DNA of 53,861 nucleotides, taken from NCBI GenBank assembly GCA_023664325.1, contig JAMPFS010000019.1, positions 1 through 53,861 on the forward strand. Direction: 5' to 3'. The notes beneath the pieces are model-generated. The model saw nothing but the letters and a program-made list of their open reading frames with translations, searched no databases and was not told the DNA's origin. Shown in pieces: positions 17,919-24,847 of this stretch. The DNA is from Clostridium sp. (GTDB lineage Bacteria > Bacillota > Clostridia > Lachnospirales > Lachnospiraceae). Each line of letters begins with the position of its first letter. Positions within the stretch are counted from its first letter, which is position 1. The position numbers and the translations under genes were made by a program.

Positions 17919-19001
17919 TCATATTGCTGATTGATATATCTCTTTATACTGCTTAGTCATTACATCTATATTATATCTATCCACGACATCTTGGTACGCA
18001 TTAGAAATTAATTGCTCAGTACCTACACTGGTATAATTGCTAATCCCTTGAACATATTCGTCAACCACATTGCAAACATAACCATTATACCCCGAACGAA
18101 TCACATCCCTATTGCCTATCACATTACTAACAATGCAAAGTTTTTTCATATACATTGCCTCTAGCAAAGAAATCGGCAATCCTTCCCATAGAGATGTCAA
18201 AACAAAAATATTTGCTGCATTTGCCACTTTCAGCGCTGTTTTACGGTCCAGCCACCCAGTTACTGTAATATTCGGAGAAGTAAGCTGATTTCTCAGTTCT
18301 CCATCTCCCACCCATACAAATTTTACATACGGCATCTTTTGAGCTATCTCATTAAACAGCATCGGGTTTTTTTGATAACTTATTCTACCTAAAGTAAATA
18401 CTACTAATTCACCATTTTTTTTCAAACTTGGCTCAATATCGTTAATTATTTTGTCAAACTCTAAAATATTGATTCCATTATTGACATAATCAACACGTTT
18501 AGATAATTTTAATGCTTCTTGATACTCGCCCTTGCCACATGCAATCGTTGTACAATTCCGTTTTGCGCATATAGCCTCAATAGCTCTATATACAAAACGT
18601 TTCATTACACTATGATTCTGCATCAAAAAGCTATAACCATGAGGAGTATAAAAAACCGGTACTTTGTACCCATTAAAGGCAAACCGCCCCAATGCACCGG
18701 CTTTAGATGAATGTAAATGTATAATATCAGGCTTGATACTCTTGGCAATATCCTGAATTTCAAAGTATGCCTTAATGTCTTTTACAGGATTAATGGAACG
18801 CTTAAAATTTTGAACTTTAATTAGATGTACACTCTCGTCAAAATAGCTTCTAAAATTTGCCGGAGTCTGACTGCGAACACCATAGGCGACAAACATATCA
18901 TAGGTATTAACCAATTCATTAACTAAGTCTGAAACATATGTAAAAACTCCACCACCCATAGCTTCTACAATAAATAAAATTCTTTTCTTTTCCTCCATCA
19001 T
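17919..19001 (-). CDS. GT4-family glycosyltransferase, first gene of the glycan operon
   Basis: About 360 residues, GT-B fold: ILFIVEAMGGGVFTYVSDLV is the N-terminal Gly-rich loop, VVFTLGRISYQKNP starts the donor domain, and SLWEGLPISLLEAMYM carries the E-x7-E signature. It resembles second-sugar transferases such as EpsD/EpsF types. An upstream in-frame extension of 26 residues exists, but AGGGGAAG lies 7 bases before the ATGATG pair used here, so the shorter form is preferred. As the first gene after the leader and its terminator, its expression reports whether polymerase read through the attenuator. Confidence 0.85.
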   Translation of the reverse strand: MMEEKKRILFIVEAMGGGVFTYVSDLVNELVNTYDMFVAYGVRSQTPANFRSYFDESVHLIKVQNFKRSINPVKDIKAYFEIQDIAKSIKPDIIHLHSSKAGALGRFAFNGYKVPVFYTPHGYSFLMQNHSVMKRFVYRAIEAICAKRNCTTIACGKGEYQEALKLSKRVDYVNNGINILEFDKIINDIEPSLKKNGELVVFTLGRISYQKNPMLFNEIAQKMPYVKFVWVGDGELRNQLTSPNITVTGWLDRKTALKVANAANIFVLTSLWEGLPISLLEAMYMKKLCIVSNVIGNRDVIRSGYNGYVCNVVDEYVQGISNYTSVGTEQLISNAYQDVVDRYNIDVMTKQYKEIYQSAI

Positions 19002-19145
19002 ATTGCTTCCCCTATTAGTTATTTTACACCGCAATAATTCGATATCTTTAGCATGTTCGCTTTTTCTCATTACGAACAAGCCCTATGTAAAATCTATTCG
19101 GAGAATCAGCCAAAAGCAGAAAAGACACACACTACTTTTCCACAC

Positions 19146-19211
19146 AAAAAAACACCCTCCCCAGGGCATAGCTTCGCCATTTCAACATGGCAAACGCACC
19201 TTGAAGAGGGT
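19146..19211 (-). terminator. Intrinsic terminator inside the leader of the glycan operon (putative LoaP-controlled attenuator)
   Basis: In the transcribed strand ACCCTCTTC (from 19211) pairs with GGGGAGGGT (to 19154) through six perfect and three wobble/GC pairs, followed by a run of seven U (19146-19152). Nested inside is a second hairpin, TTTGCCAT-GTTGAA-ATGGCGAA (19173-19194). The structure ends about 190 bases after the predicted start site and 145 bases before the first gene. A terminator in this position would shut the whole operon down unless read through. LoaP proteins are known processive antiterminators of such operons; the link here is inference. Confidence 0.8.
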
Positions 19212-19281
19212 ATCCTTTGTGTCCATTACTCCATAAAACGCGCACCAGGCGACGATTCTACTTAATAACTTCTTATTAATC

Positions 19282-19306
19282 GGAACTGCTGCAAGACTGG
19301 CAGTCC
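19282..19306 (-). promoter_or_regulatory. Leader hairpin upstream of the attenuator, candidate antiterminator-binding site
   Basis: The RNA contains GGACTGC, a loop CAGTCTTGCA and GCAGTTCC, giving a 7-bp stem with one bulged U. It lies between promoter and terminator, where a LoaP recruitment hairpin would be expected. A short palindrome (ATTGTATAGTATACAAT) precedes it near the transcript's 5' end. That this hairpin is the recognition element is a guess from position. Confidence 0.4.
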
Positions 19307-19345
19307 ATACATCTTTTTATCATTGTATACTATACAATCTTTATA

Positions 19346-19374
19346 AGGGTATCCTATTTTCCCCCTTTTGTCAA
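19346..19374 (-). promoter_or_regulatory. Sigma-A promoter of the glycan operon
   Basis: On the minus strand a perfect TTGACA is followed after 17 bp by TACCCT, with the spacer containing GGGGGAAAA. Transcription would start near 19339, giving a leader of about 340 bases before the first gene. The -10 box is weak (3 of 6), so an activator may be needed. Confidence 0.65.
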
Positions 19375-19462
19375 TGGAAAAAACTGCAAAAAAACACCAT
19401 ATGTTTATATCAGAAATCATAGAATTTTCATGAGCAATGTAGAATAATACCTAACGGTATGC

Positions 19463-19468
19463 TATAAT
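19463..19468 (+). promoter_or_regulatory. Extended -10 promoter of the small toxin-like peptide
   Basis: TATGCTATAAT is a perfect extended -10 box with no good -35. A short palindrome, ATACC-TAAC-GGTAT (19447-19460), sits just upstream and could bind a regulator. Confidence 0.65.
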
Positions 19469-19516
19469 GCTTTTGTTGTCAAACCCAATCCGGCAACGGA
19501 AAGGGGGTGCAATTCA

Positions 19517-19606
19517 GTGCTTATTCCATTTATTCTTTCCGTATTGGCAAGTGTGATCGCCTATTACATATGCAAATGGTTAGACGGAAAGGATGGCAAC
19601 AACTAG
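19517..19606 (+). CDS. Small hydrophobic peptide, type I toxin-like (Fst/TxpA-like)
   Basis: A 29-residue peptide starting at GTG, 7 bases after AAGGGGGTG: one membrane helix (LIPFILSVLASVIAYYICKW) followed by a charged tail, LDGKDGNN. Size, single helix and charged C-terminus match membrane toxins of type I systems, and similar short 'ASVxxYYxxKWLD' peptides are common in Lachnospiraceae. The gene has its own extended -10 promoter and ends at a strong bidirectional terminator. A second promoter faces it from the other side. A GC-rich CCC/GGGGG pairing around the ribosome site could delay translation. Toxicity is unproven. Confidence 0.75.
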   Translation: MLIPFILSVLASVIAYYICKWLDGKDGNN

Positions 19607-19631
19607 CCTCGGATGCTCAACCGTAAATCGA

Positions 19632-19704
19632 GAAGAAACCCCAGTAGCTGGAACTGCTGGGGTTTCGTTTTGGTGTAATTCATTGTGCTTATTTCATTTT
19701 GCCT
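19632..19704 (-). ncRNA. Candidate antisense antitoxin RNA, convergent with the small toxin gene
   Basis: The promoter at 19711-19739 would start a minus-strand RNA near 19704 that runs into the shared hairpin at 19635-19666 and stops there. It would be about 70 bases long and fully complementary to the 3' end of the peptide mRNA. Convergent short RNAs sharing a bidirectional terminator are the layout of type I toxin-antitoxin pairs such as Fst RNAI/RNAII. Inference from promoter and terminator positions. Confidence 0.6.
19635..19666. terminator. Bidirectional terminator shared by toxin mRNA and antisense RNA
   Basis: GAAACCCCAGTAG pairs with CTGCTGGGGTTTC across a CTGGAA loop, a 13-bp stem with one G-U. 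T-rich sequence follows on both strands (TTTCGTTTT on plus, TTTCTTCTCG on minus). Confidence 0.85.
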
Positions 19705-19710
19705 ACTGGC

Positions 19711-19739
19711 ATTATAGCATATGCAATTCCGATTTACAA
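19711..19739 (-). promoter_or_regulatory. Promoter of the antisense RNA
   Basis: Minus strand: TTGTAA, 17-bp spacer ending ATATGC, TATAAT. The perfect -10 box and correct spacing make this a good sigma-A promoter. It lies in the gap after the metalloprotease stop and can only transcribe toward the toxin gene. Confidence 0.7.
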
Positions 19740-19788
19740 TATACCTTCCTTACTTTTTAAAACTTATTTGCAATGTATAATCTTGTTG

Positions 19789-20553
19789 TTAAGCCAACGT
19801 CCCCAGATTATAAATAAGATATGCAATACTATCTGCATTATTTATCGCTGTTTCATAAGTTAATTCGTCACTGCCTTGCTCAAAATCTTCCTGCGTATAT
19901 AAGTATTCTATATCATCTGTGTCTAAGCTGGTGTTATAATGTGACAGTTCATGTAAAATGGTGATTGCCACGTCCTCAATTGGAGCCTGATTCACATGAT
20001 CCTCATTAATGTTAATTATCGTATCAATAGTGGGATTCACCCAAGCCAGCGCATCCTTCATTGTAGATTGTAAGATGTTCTCCACTGTATTATAGGCACG
20101 GCTTACCTTTCCTATAATGCGGAATGCAATCTTTTCCGTATACCTGATTTTTGCATATGCAAAGATTTGCGGAGCCTCATGATGAAATACATTCCCGGCG
20201 GCTTGATTAAGCAGGGTTCCGGCATAATTAAATGCCTCCTGAAACCTGTCCCAATCAATCTCCCGCTGTATCACGTTATTGCCTGTATCTGCCGGTTTTG
20301 TATCCATTCTGCCTGTTGACATAGATTTTTTCTGGCAGATTCTATAATCTTGTTGAAAATGAGCCGTCATGTGCCTGCTTCCTGCCTGCAATTGCTTTAC
20401 ATCCGAACCGCTTTTTGAAACCAGACGAACCTGGTTTGGCAAAGATTGGCTGACCGGCTGCCTCATTCTTTGTACAGGAACGGAGTGTACAGCCCTGTTT
20501 GTTGTATTTTCTTTGTGACAGTAAGTATGAGAATTACTTTTTTCTGTGTACAT
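19789..20553 (-). CDS. Putative zinc metallopeptidase, M35 (aspzincin)-like
   Basis: 254 residues. The first ~95 are low-complexity, basic and Gln/Ser-rich, containing PVQRM and VIQRE segments like those in front of catalytic domains in secreted or contractile-injection cargo (DUF4157-type) proteins. The rest contains ILHELSHYN (HExxH at 201-205), followed 8 residues later by DTDDIEY and later AINNADSIAYL. This matches the aspzincin pattern, where a downstream Asp is the third zinc ligand and a NADxxAY segment closes the domain. No signal peptide is visible. It may be a toxin or effector protease; no immunity gene is obvious, though the zinc-ribbon protein two genes away is a possibility. Confidence 0.6.
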   Translation of the reverse strand: MYTEKSNSHTYCHKENTTNRAVHSVPVQRMRQPVSQSLPNQVRLVSKSGSDVKQLQAGSRHMTAHFQQDYRICQKKSMSTGRMDTKPADTGNNVIQREIDWDRFQEAFNYAGTLLNQAAGNVFHHEAPQIFAYAKIRYTEKIAFRIIGKVSRAYNTVENILQSTMKDALAWVNPTIDTIININEDHVNQAPIEDVAITILHELSHYNTSLDTDDIEYLYTQEDFEQGSDELTYETAINNADSIAYLIYNLGTLA

Positions 20554-20608
20554 AATCTCTCCTTTTCTTTCAACTCACTCTTGTTATTGCCTTATCGTAT
20601 TTGCTTAA

Positions 20609-21910
20609 TCAGATAAGCAGGCTATTTGCATCAAGCAGAAATTCCTTCACACCCATCAACAAATAACCATTTTCGTCATAACGAGGTTTCATGCTCTTTT
20701 CGACAATGATTATTTTCTTGAAGGAATCCATTGTACGCTCAAAGGGCATTGTTTCCTGCTCGTACTTCTCCTGACCAGAAATAGCATACACCGACTGGAT
20801 ATAATATTTTTTACTTCCTAATGAAGCTATAAAATCAATTTCCCGCTGCACACGGATTTCTTTTCCGTCGGCATCCTTCTCCCTTGATTCAACAATTCCC
20901 ACATCTACCTGATAGCCTCTGTACCTGAGTTCATTATAAATGATGTTCTCCATGATATGAGTTCCTTCAATCTGCCTAAATGACAGCCTTGCATTACGAA
21001 GTCCCACATCTTCAAAATAAATTTTATAAGGAGTGCCAATATATTTTCTTCCTTTGACATTATATCTTTTCACACGGGTAAGCATAAATGCCTCTTCCGC
21101 ATACCCAATATATCGATCCACCGTTGCATCACAAGTAGTCATTCCATGGACAGAATTCATGGTACCTGCAATTTTTCTTGGATTCGTAAGTGTGGAGATA
21201 CCGGAGGCAATTACATCTATTACCTCGCCAAGCGCAGTCTCATCCTGCACAGAATATCTGTTAATCATATCTCTCAGATACAGATTCTGCATTTGTGAGA
21301 TCAGATAATTTGTCTTTTGTTCTTCCGTTGCCATAAGAGCCACTGCCGGAAGTCCACCATAAACCGAATAATCATCATATGCTTCACTCTTATCACCCTG
21401 CTTGAAAGCATAATATTCAGAGAAAGACAGCGGGAGTACATGAACCTCATCACCTCTCCCCCTAAACTCGGTCAAAATGTCTTTCGATAAAAACCTGGAA
21501 TTACTGCCTGTCACATAAACATCAAGGTTACTCTTTCGGAGAAATCCATTCAGCACAGATTCAAAAGCACCAAGTTTTTGAACCTCATCAAGCAGCAGAT
21601 AATACATTCCTTCCCCACTTATCTGCGGCATCAACCAATTGATAAATTTGGAAGGATCTACCTTACTGTCTCCCTTCTCATTATCAAGGATAATTGGATT
21701 CTCACCAATCTTCATTAAATCTTCAGCCGAATCAAATGCAAATTTAATGATATGATCGGATGCAATGTTTTCAGCAGCCAAATGATGATAAAACAGTGTA
21801 TTCAATAAATAAGATTTACCGCTTCTTCGGATTCCGGTAATTACCTTAATAAATCCGTTGTGTTTCCGAACGATGAGCCGGTCAAGGTATACATCTCTTT
21901 TTATTTCCAT
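20609..21910 (-). CDS. AAA ATPase with DUF4143 C-terminal domain
   Basis: About 433 residues. Walker A is TGIRRSGKSYLL near 30, Walker B is YYLLLDEVQKL, and the C-terminal DUF4143 part has EGTHIMENIIYNELRYRGY and a nuclease-like IDFIAS. These proteins are widespread, often single genes in accessory regions, with unknown function. The start chosen is the second Met (MEIKRDVY), because the preceding ATGGAGG is itself its ribosome site. A strong promoter and inverted-repeat operators precede it, suggesting autoregulation. Confidence 0.85.
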   Translation of the reverse strand: MEIKRDVYLDRLIVRKHNGFIKVITGIRRSGKSYLLNTLFYHHLAAENIASDHIIKFAFDSAEDLMKIGENPIILDNEKGDSKVDPSKFINWLMPQISGEGMYYLLLDEVQKLGAFESVLNGFLRKSNLDVYVTGSNSRFLSKDILTEFRGRGDEVHVLPLSFSEYYAFKQGDKSEAYDDYSVYGGLPAVALMATEEQKTNYLISQMQNLYLRDMINRYSVQDETALGEVIDVIASGISTLTNPRKIAGTMNSVHGMTTCDATVDRYIGYAEEAFMLTRVKRYNVKGRKYIGTPYKIYFEDVGLRNARLSFRQIEGTHIMENIIYNELRYRGYQVDVGIVESREKDADGKEIRVQREIDFIASLGSKKYYIQSVYAISGQEKYEQETMPFERTMDSFKKIIIVEKSMKPRYDENGYLLMGVKEFLLDANSLLI

Positions 21911-21921
21911 GACGACCTCCA

Positions 21922-22033
21922 TCTAATATTTTTGCCGTTACTGTCACTTTTCTAATATGTATTATACCCATCATGGAAAGTTTATGCAACCTTTTCATCT
22001 AATTTTTTTGCCGTAATCGGCATTTATATTAGA
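21922..22033 (-). promoter_or_regulatory. Promoter and operator repeats of the AAA/DUF4143 gene
   Basis: On the minus strand TTGCAT (21984-21989) and TATAAT (21961-21966) are 17 bp apart. A 36-bp near-perfect inverted repeat (21998-22033), TCTAAT...GCCG-ATTA-CGGC...ATTAGA, lies just upstream of the -35. A direct copy of its half (ACGGCAAAAATATTAGA, 21922-21938) lies between the -10 and the ribosome site. Sites on both sides of a promoter fit looping repression, but the inverted repeat could also be a mobile-element end. Confidence 0.65.
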
Positions 22034-22047
22034 TAAATTCACAAGAG

Positions 22048-22119
22048 TTAAAAGCCCCCAATTTTACGGCTTGTAAGCCATTTTCTGCCGTTCGGCAAGA
22101 GTATGCTTTGCAGGGGGCT
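22048..22119 (-). terminator. Branched terminator at the end of the zinc-ribbon gene
   Basis: AGCCCCC, overlapping the stop codon, pairs with GGGGGCT some 60 bases later, followed by UUUU. Inside are two small hairpins, TGCC-GAAC-GGCA and GGCT-TACA-AGCC, giving a cloverleaf-like fold that is more complex than a normal terminator. Confidence 0.65.
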
Positions 22120-22639
22120 ATGCCAATTCTTCATTTACAAAATCCTTATAGGCTGTTCCAGATTGAATGCCTTTCAATTCTATAACAACCCAACTCCAAA
22201 TATCTGCTCGGTCAGTCATGCAAAAGTTAAAATCTTTTTTCAGATATTCGTCGTTCACAATTTCCTCAAGAAATTGCTCTTCATCATCGTATTCGAGCGA
22301 CATTTTTATACGAAATAAAGTATCCGTTTCAGTGATGAAATCAACAAACATTTCATCGGCAACAGCGATTCCATCTTTGCAGATTAGACCATCATAACCG
22401 TGAAGCGCAAAATCATACAACAAATAGTCTGTCCCACAATCTGCACAGACTGCCCGTACTGCCTGTCCGTATTTCCCCTTGTTTTTTTCATATTCGCAGA
22501 TTGCCATTTGGTTTTTACGGTAAAACTCGCCGAAACATCGGATTTTAAATGCGCTGCACCCACATGGACAGACGATTTCCCCCGTCAGTCCGCTATCATC
22601 GATTGGATAATAAATCTTTTCAAGATGCTTTGGTTTCAT
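22118..22639 (-). CDS. Conserved hypothetical zinc-ribbon protein
   Basis: 173 residues, function unknown to me. A likely zinc ribbon is formed by CPCGC near residue 25 and CADC about 45 residues later. The rest is acidic with no membrane helix. The start is the ATG that overlaps the stop of the DUF1016 fragment (ATGA) and lies behind GGGAAGAGAG; a longer form starting 7 codons earlier is less likely. The gene ends inside a branched terminator. It follows the DUF1016 remnant so closely that the two were probably one operon. Confidence 0.5.
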   Translation of the reverse strand: MKPKHLEKIYYPIDDSGLTGEIVCPCGCSAFKIRCFGEFYRKNQMAICEYEKNKGKYGQAVRAVCADCGTDYLLYDFALHGYDGLICKDGIAVADEMFVDFITETDTLFRIKMSLEYDDEEQFLEEIVNDEYLKKDFNFCMTDRADIWSWVVIELKGIQSGTAYKDFVNEELA

Positions 22640-22899
22640 AAACTCTCTTCCCTTCCCCACGGAAATTTCTGTAAATGTGTAATCAATGCCTGTTCCAAAT
22701 CACTCTCATAGAACGACGAATTTATCTGACGTTCCAGTTGTCTTGTACTCCACTGAGATTTGACAGTTTCCTGCATATAAAATTCTCTTGCATTATCATT
22801 TTCTACTTTTATCAAAAGACGATAATGAGTCCAACTCAATTCGTCACGCAATGCGTGACCATTTGGAAAAGTTAAATAAAATTTTTCATTCATGATCAT
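22636..22899 (-). pseudogene. DUF1016 (YhcG-type PD-(D/E)XK nuclease) gene with internal deletion
   Basis: The 87 residues join two separate parts of a ~340-residue family. ELSWTHYRLLIKVENDNARE and QWSTRQLERQINSSFYE belong to the N-terminal domain. They are followed directly by SDLEQALITHLQKF, which normally stands about 100 residues later at the start of the C-terminal nuclease domain. The frame then ends after PWGREESL, so the nuclease core is missing. An in-frame internal deletion plus a truncation explains this. A remnant peptide may still be made, but nuclease activity is not expected. Confidence 0.75.
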
Positions 22900-22930
22900 A
22901 ACTTGCCCTCATCAATTTGTGATCTCTTCC

Positions 22931-24595
22931 TCACTGCTCCTCCGTTAACCGCTTATTAAATTCCTCCACGGTCATCGGCTTCGCATAGTAAAAACCCTGT
23001 GCTGTGTCACAGCCGCAATCACACAAAAACTCCGCCTGCTCCTTTGTCTCCACACCTTCTGCCACCAAATCCAGACCGATTGACCGGGTCATCTGTATCG
23101 TATGCTTGACAATGGTCTGTCCCCGGTCAGAACCGATAAAATCCTGTAAAAATCCACGGTCAATTTTTATGACATCAAACTGCGTATCCTTTAATGTATT
23201 CAGCGAAGAATATCCTGATCCGAAATCGTCCATCAGCAGGACAAAGCCATTCTCCTTCAGCGTGGCAATTCCAGAAATGGTATCTTCCGTGTCCTCTACC
23301 GTTTCGGTCAGTTCGATTTCCAGGCACCGCTTTGGTATGTTGTACCGCTCCACCAGATTATTGAGAATCGTGATAAAGGTACCGCTTTTCAAATGCCGTC
23401 TGGATACGTTTACCGACACCGGGAGAGGTTCTAAGCCTTTATCCATCCAGCTCCGAATGACCTTACATGCCTCCTCCCAGATATAGGCATCCATCTTAGT
23501 CACAAAACCATTTTTCTCAAAAAGCGGAATAAACTCCATCGGTGATATAATTCCCCGCTCCGGCTGTATCCAGCGCACCAGCGCCTCCGCACCAACCATG
23601 CGGTTTTGTTGAATACTGTACTTCGGCTGTAAGAACATGACAAATTCATGGTTTGCCAATGCCTTTTCCATATGATCTTCCACAAATTTCCCATTCAGGA
23701 TAGAGCTTCCCATCCCCTCCTCAAAAAATTCAATATATTTTAATGCATTATCCTTGATACTCTGTCTCGCCAGTGCTGCCCGGTCACCAAATTTGCGCAG
23801 CCGCTCATTGACATCCTCCACCATTGCCACACCGAACACCAGCCGGTAAGTAATATCTTTATATCCCAGCAGATTCCGATTTATCACCTCAATAAAATCA
23901 ATAATATCCTGCCTTGTCTCATAAGCAGTCAGAATCATAAAAACATCTGCCGTCAGGCGGGCATAAAGCTGGTTCTCATTACAGATAATCTTCAACGACT
24001 CCAGAAAATAATTTAACAGCTCGTCACCAAATGCCTCTCCATATAATTCATTGATTGCCTTAAATTTGGCGACATCAAACTGGATTAAGGCATATTGGCC
24101 TTCCGGATCCTTTTTGATGATTTCATTTGCCACACTGATAAACATTGCCGGAGAACGGTCATTTGTCATATTCTGCGCAAGCTGCAGGCGGTAAATCTCC
24201 TCCGCATCCAGCGCACAGACGACCACATTCATGCCGACAATTGCCTCCGTCTCATCCTTTCTTAAGAAACATTCTATCTTATGATAGCTGTAAATCTTCC
24301 CGTCTGCGCACATATGCACGGAAACATTGATCCGCTCCTCTTTCACCGGCACAAAATCTTTGCTTCCTTTCATTCCCGATTCGATCTTACGCCAAAAAAC
24401 ACTGTAGGCTGCCTTGTCTTCCTCCTGCACATACTCTGACAATCTCTCCAGCGCATTTGCTGTACTCTCTGTGCCTGCAAAAAACATAGAATTTCCATTT
24501 ACAATCTTCCAACCATGATGTACATCCCAATACATAACCAATACGTTATGCATAGACATAATCACGTCCATCATATCCCTGTTTGAAAATGCCAT
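22931..24595 (-). CDS. c-di-GMP phosphodiesterase: degenerate GGDEF plus intact EAL domain
   Basis: 554 residues. An N-terminal ~130-residue sensor-like region (PAS-like, no membrane helices) is followed by a GGDEF domain in which the signature is replaced by RLTADVFMIL, so cyclase activity is lost. The EAL domain from about 310 keeps the catalytic set: GAEALVRW, NVSRRHL, EIELTE, DDFGSGYSSL, VIKID and AEGVE. It should hydrolyse c-di-GMP, perhaps with the dead GGDEF sensing GTP. It lies between the polysaccharide core operon and the glycan operon, so control of surface polymer or motility is a reasonable guess. GGAGGAG gives a strong ribosome site. Confidence 0.9.
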   Translation of the reverse strand: MAFSNRDMMDVIMSMHNVLVMYWDVHHGWKIVNGNSMFFAGTESTANALERLSEYVQEEDKAAYSVFWRKIESGMKGSKDFVPVKEERINVSVHMCADGKIYSYHKIECFLRKDETEAIVGMNVVVCALDAEEIYRLQLAQNMTNDRSPAMFISVANEIIKKDPEGQYALIQFDVAKFKAINELYGEAFGDELLNYFLESLKIICNENQLYARLTADVFMILTAYETRQDIIDFIEVINRNLLGYKDITYRLVFGVAMVEDVNERLRKFGDRAALARQSIKDNALKYIEFFEEGMGSSILNGKFVEDHMEKALANHEFVMFLQPKYSIQQNRMVGAEALVRWIQPERGIISPMEFIPLFEKNGFVTKMDAYIWEEACKVIRSWMDKGLEPLPVSVNVSRRHLKSGTFITILNNLVERYNIPKRCLEIELTETVEDTEDTISGIATLKENGFVLLMDDFGSGYSSLNTLKDTQFDVIKIDRGFLQDFIGSDRGQTIVKHTIQMTRSIGLDLVAEGVETKEQAEFLCDCGCDTAQGFYYAKPMTVEEFNKRLTEEQ

Positions 24596-24702
24596 AGCCG
24601 ACTCCTCCTATCTGACAAGTGAAAACAGGCAGCTGCAAAAGCAGAGTTTCGCAATTACCCGGACAAATAAAAACGATCCAATACGAAATATCAGTTAACT
24701 AT

Positions 24703-24731
24703 ATCTTAACAAATTTTCCTGTCCTTGTCAT
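24703..24731 (-). promoter_or_regulatory. Candidate promoter of the EAL gene
   Basis: Minus strand ATGACA and TAAGAT, 17 bp apart (5 of 6 and 4 of 6 matches), in the divergent gap between the EAL and Fic genes. Start near 24696 gives a leader of about 100 bases. Confidence 0.45.
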
Positions 24732-24847
24732 TAAGAAAGTAATTGTTATCAGCCATCCTGAATTATTTTTCAAAATATTCCTGTTTAAAAACTGAGAGAA
24801 GTATGGTAAGATAATAAGCAAGATAATAAGCAAGTTAGGAGAATGGC

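Noticed and set aside
19130..19340. c-di-GMP (GEMM) or other known riboswitch in the glycan leader
   Set aside because: The conserved GEMM core and tetraloop-receptor pattern were not found; the leader reads better as promoter, hairpins and terminator.
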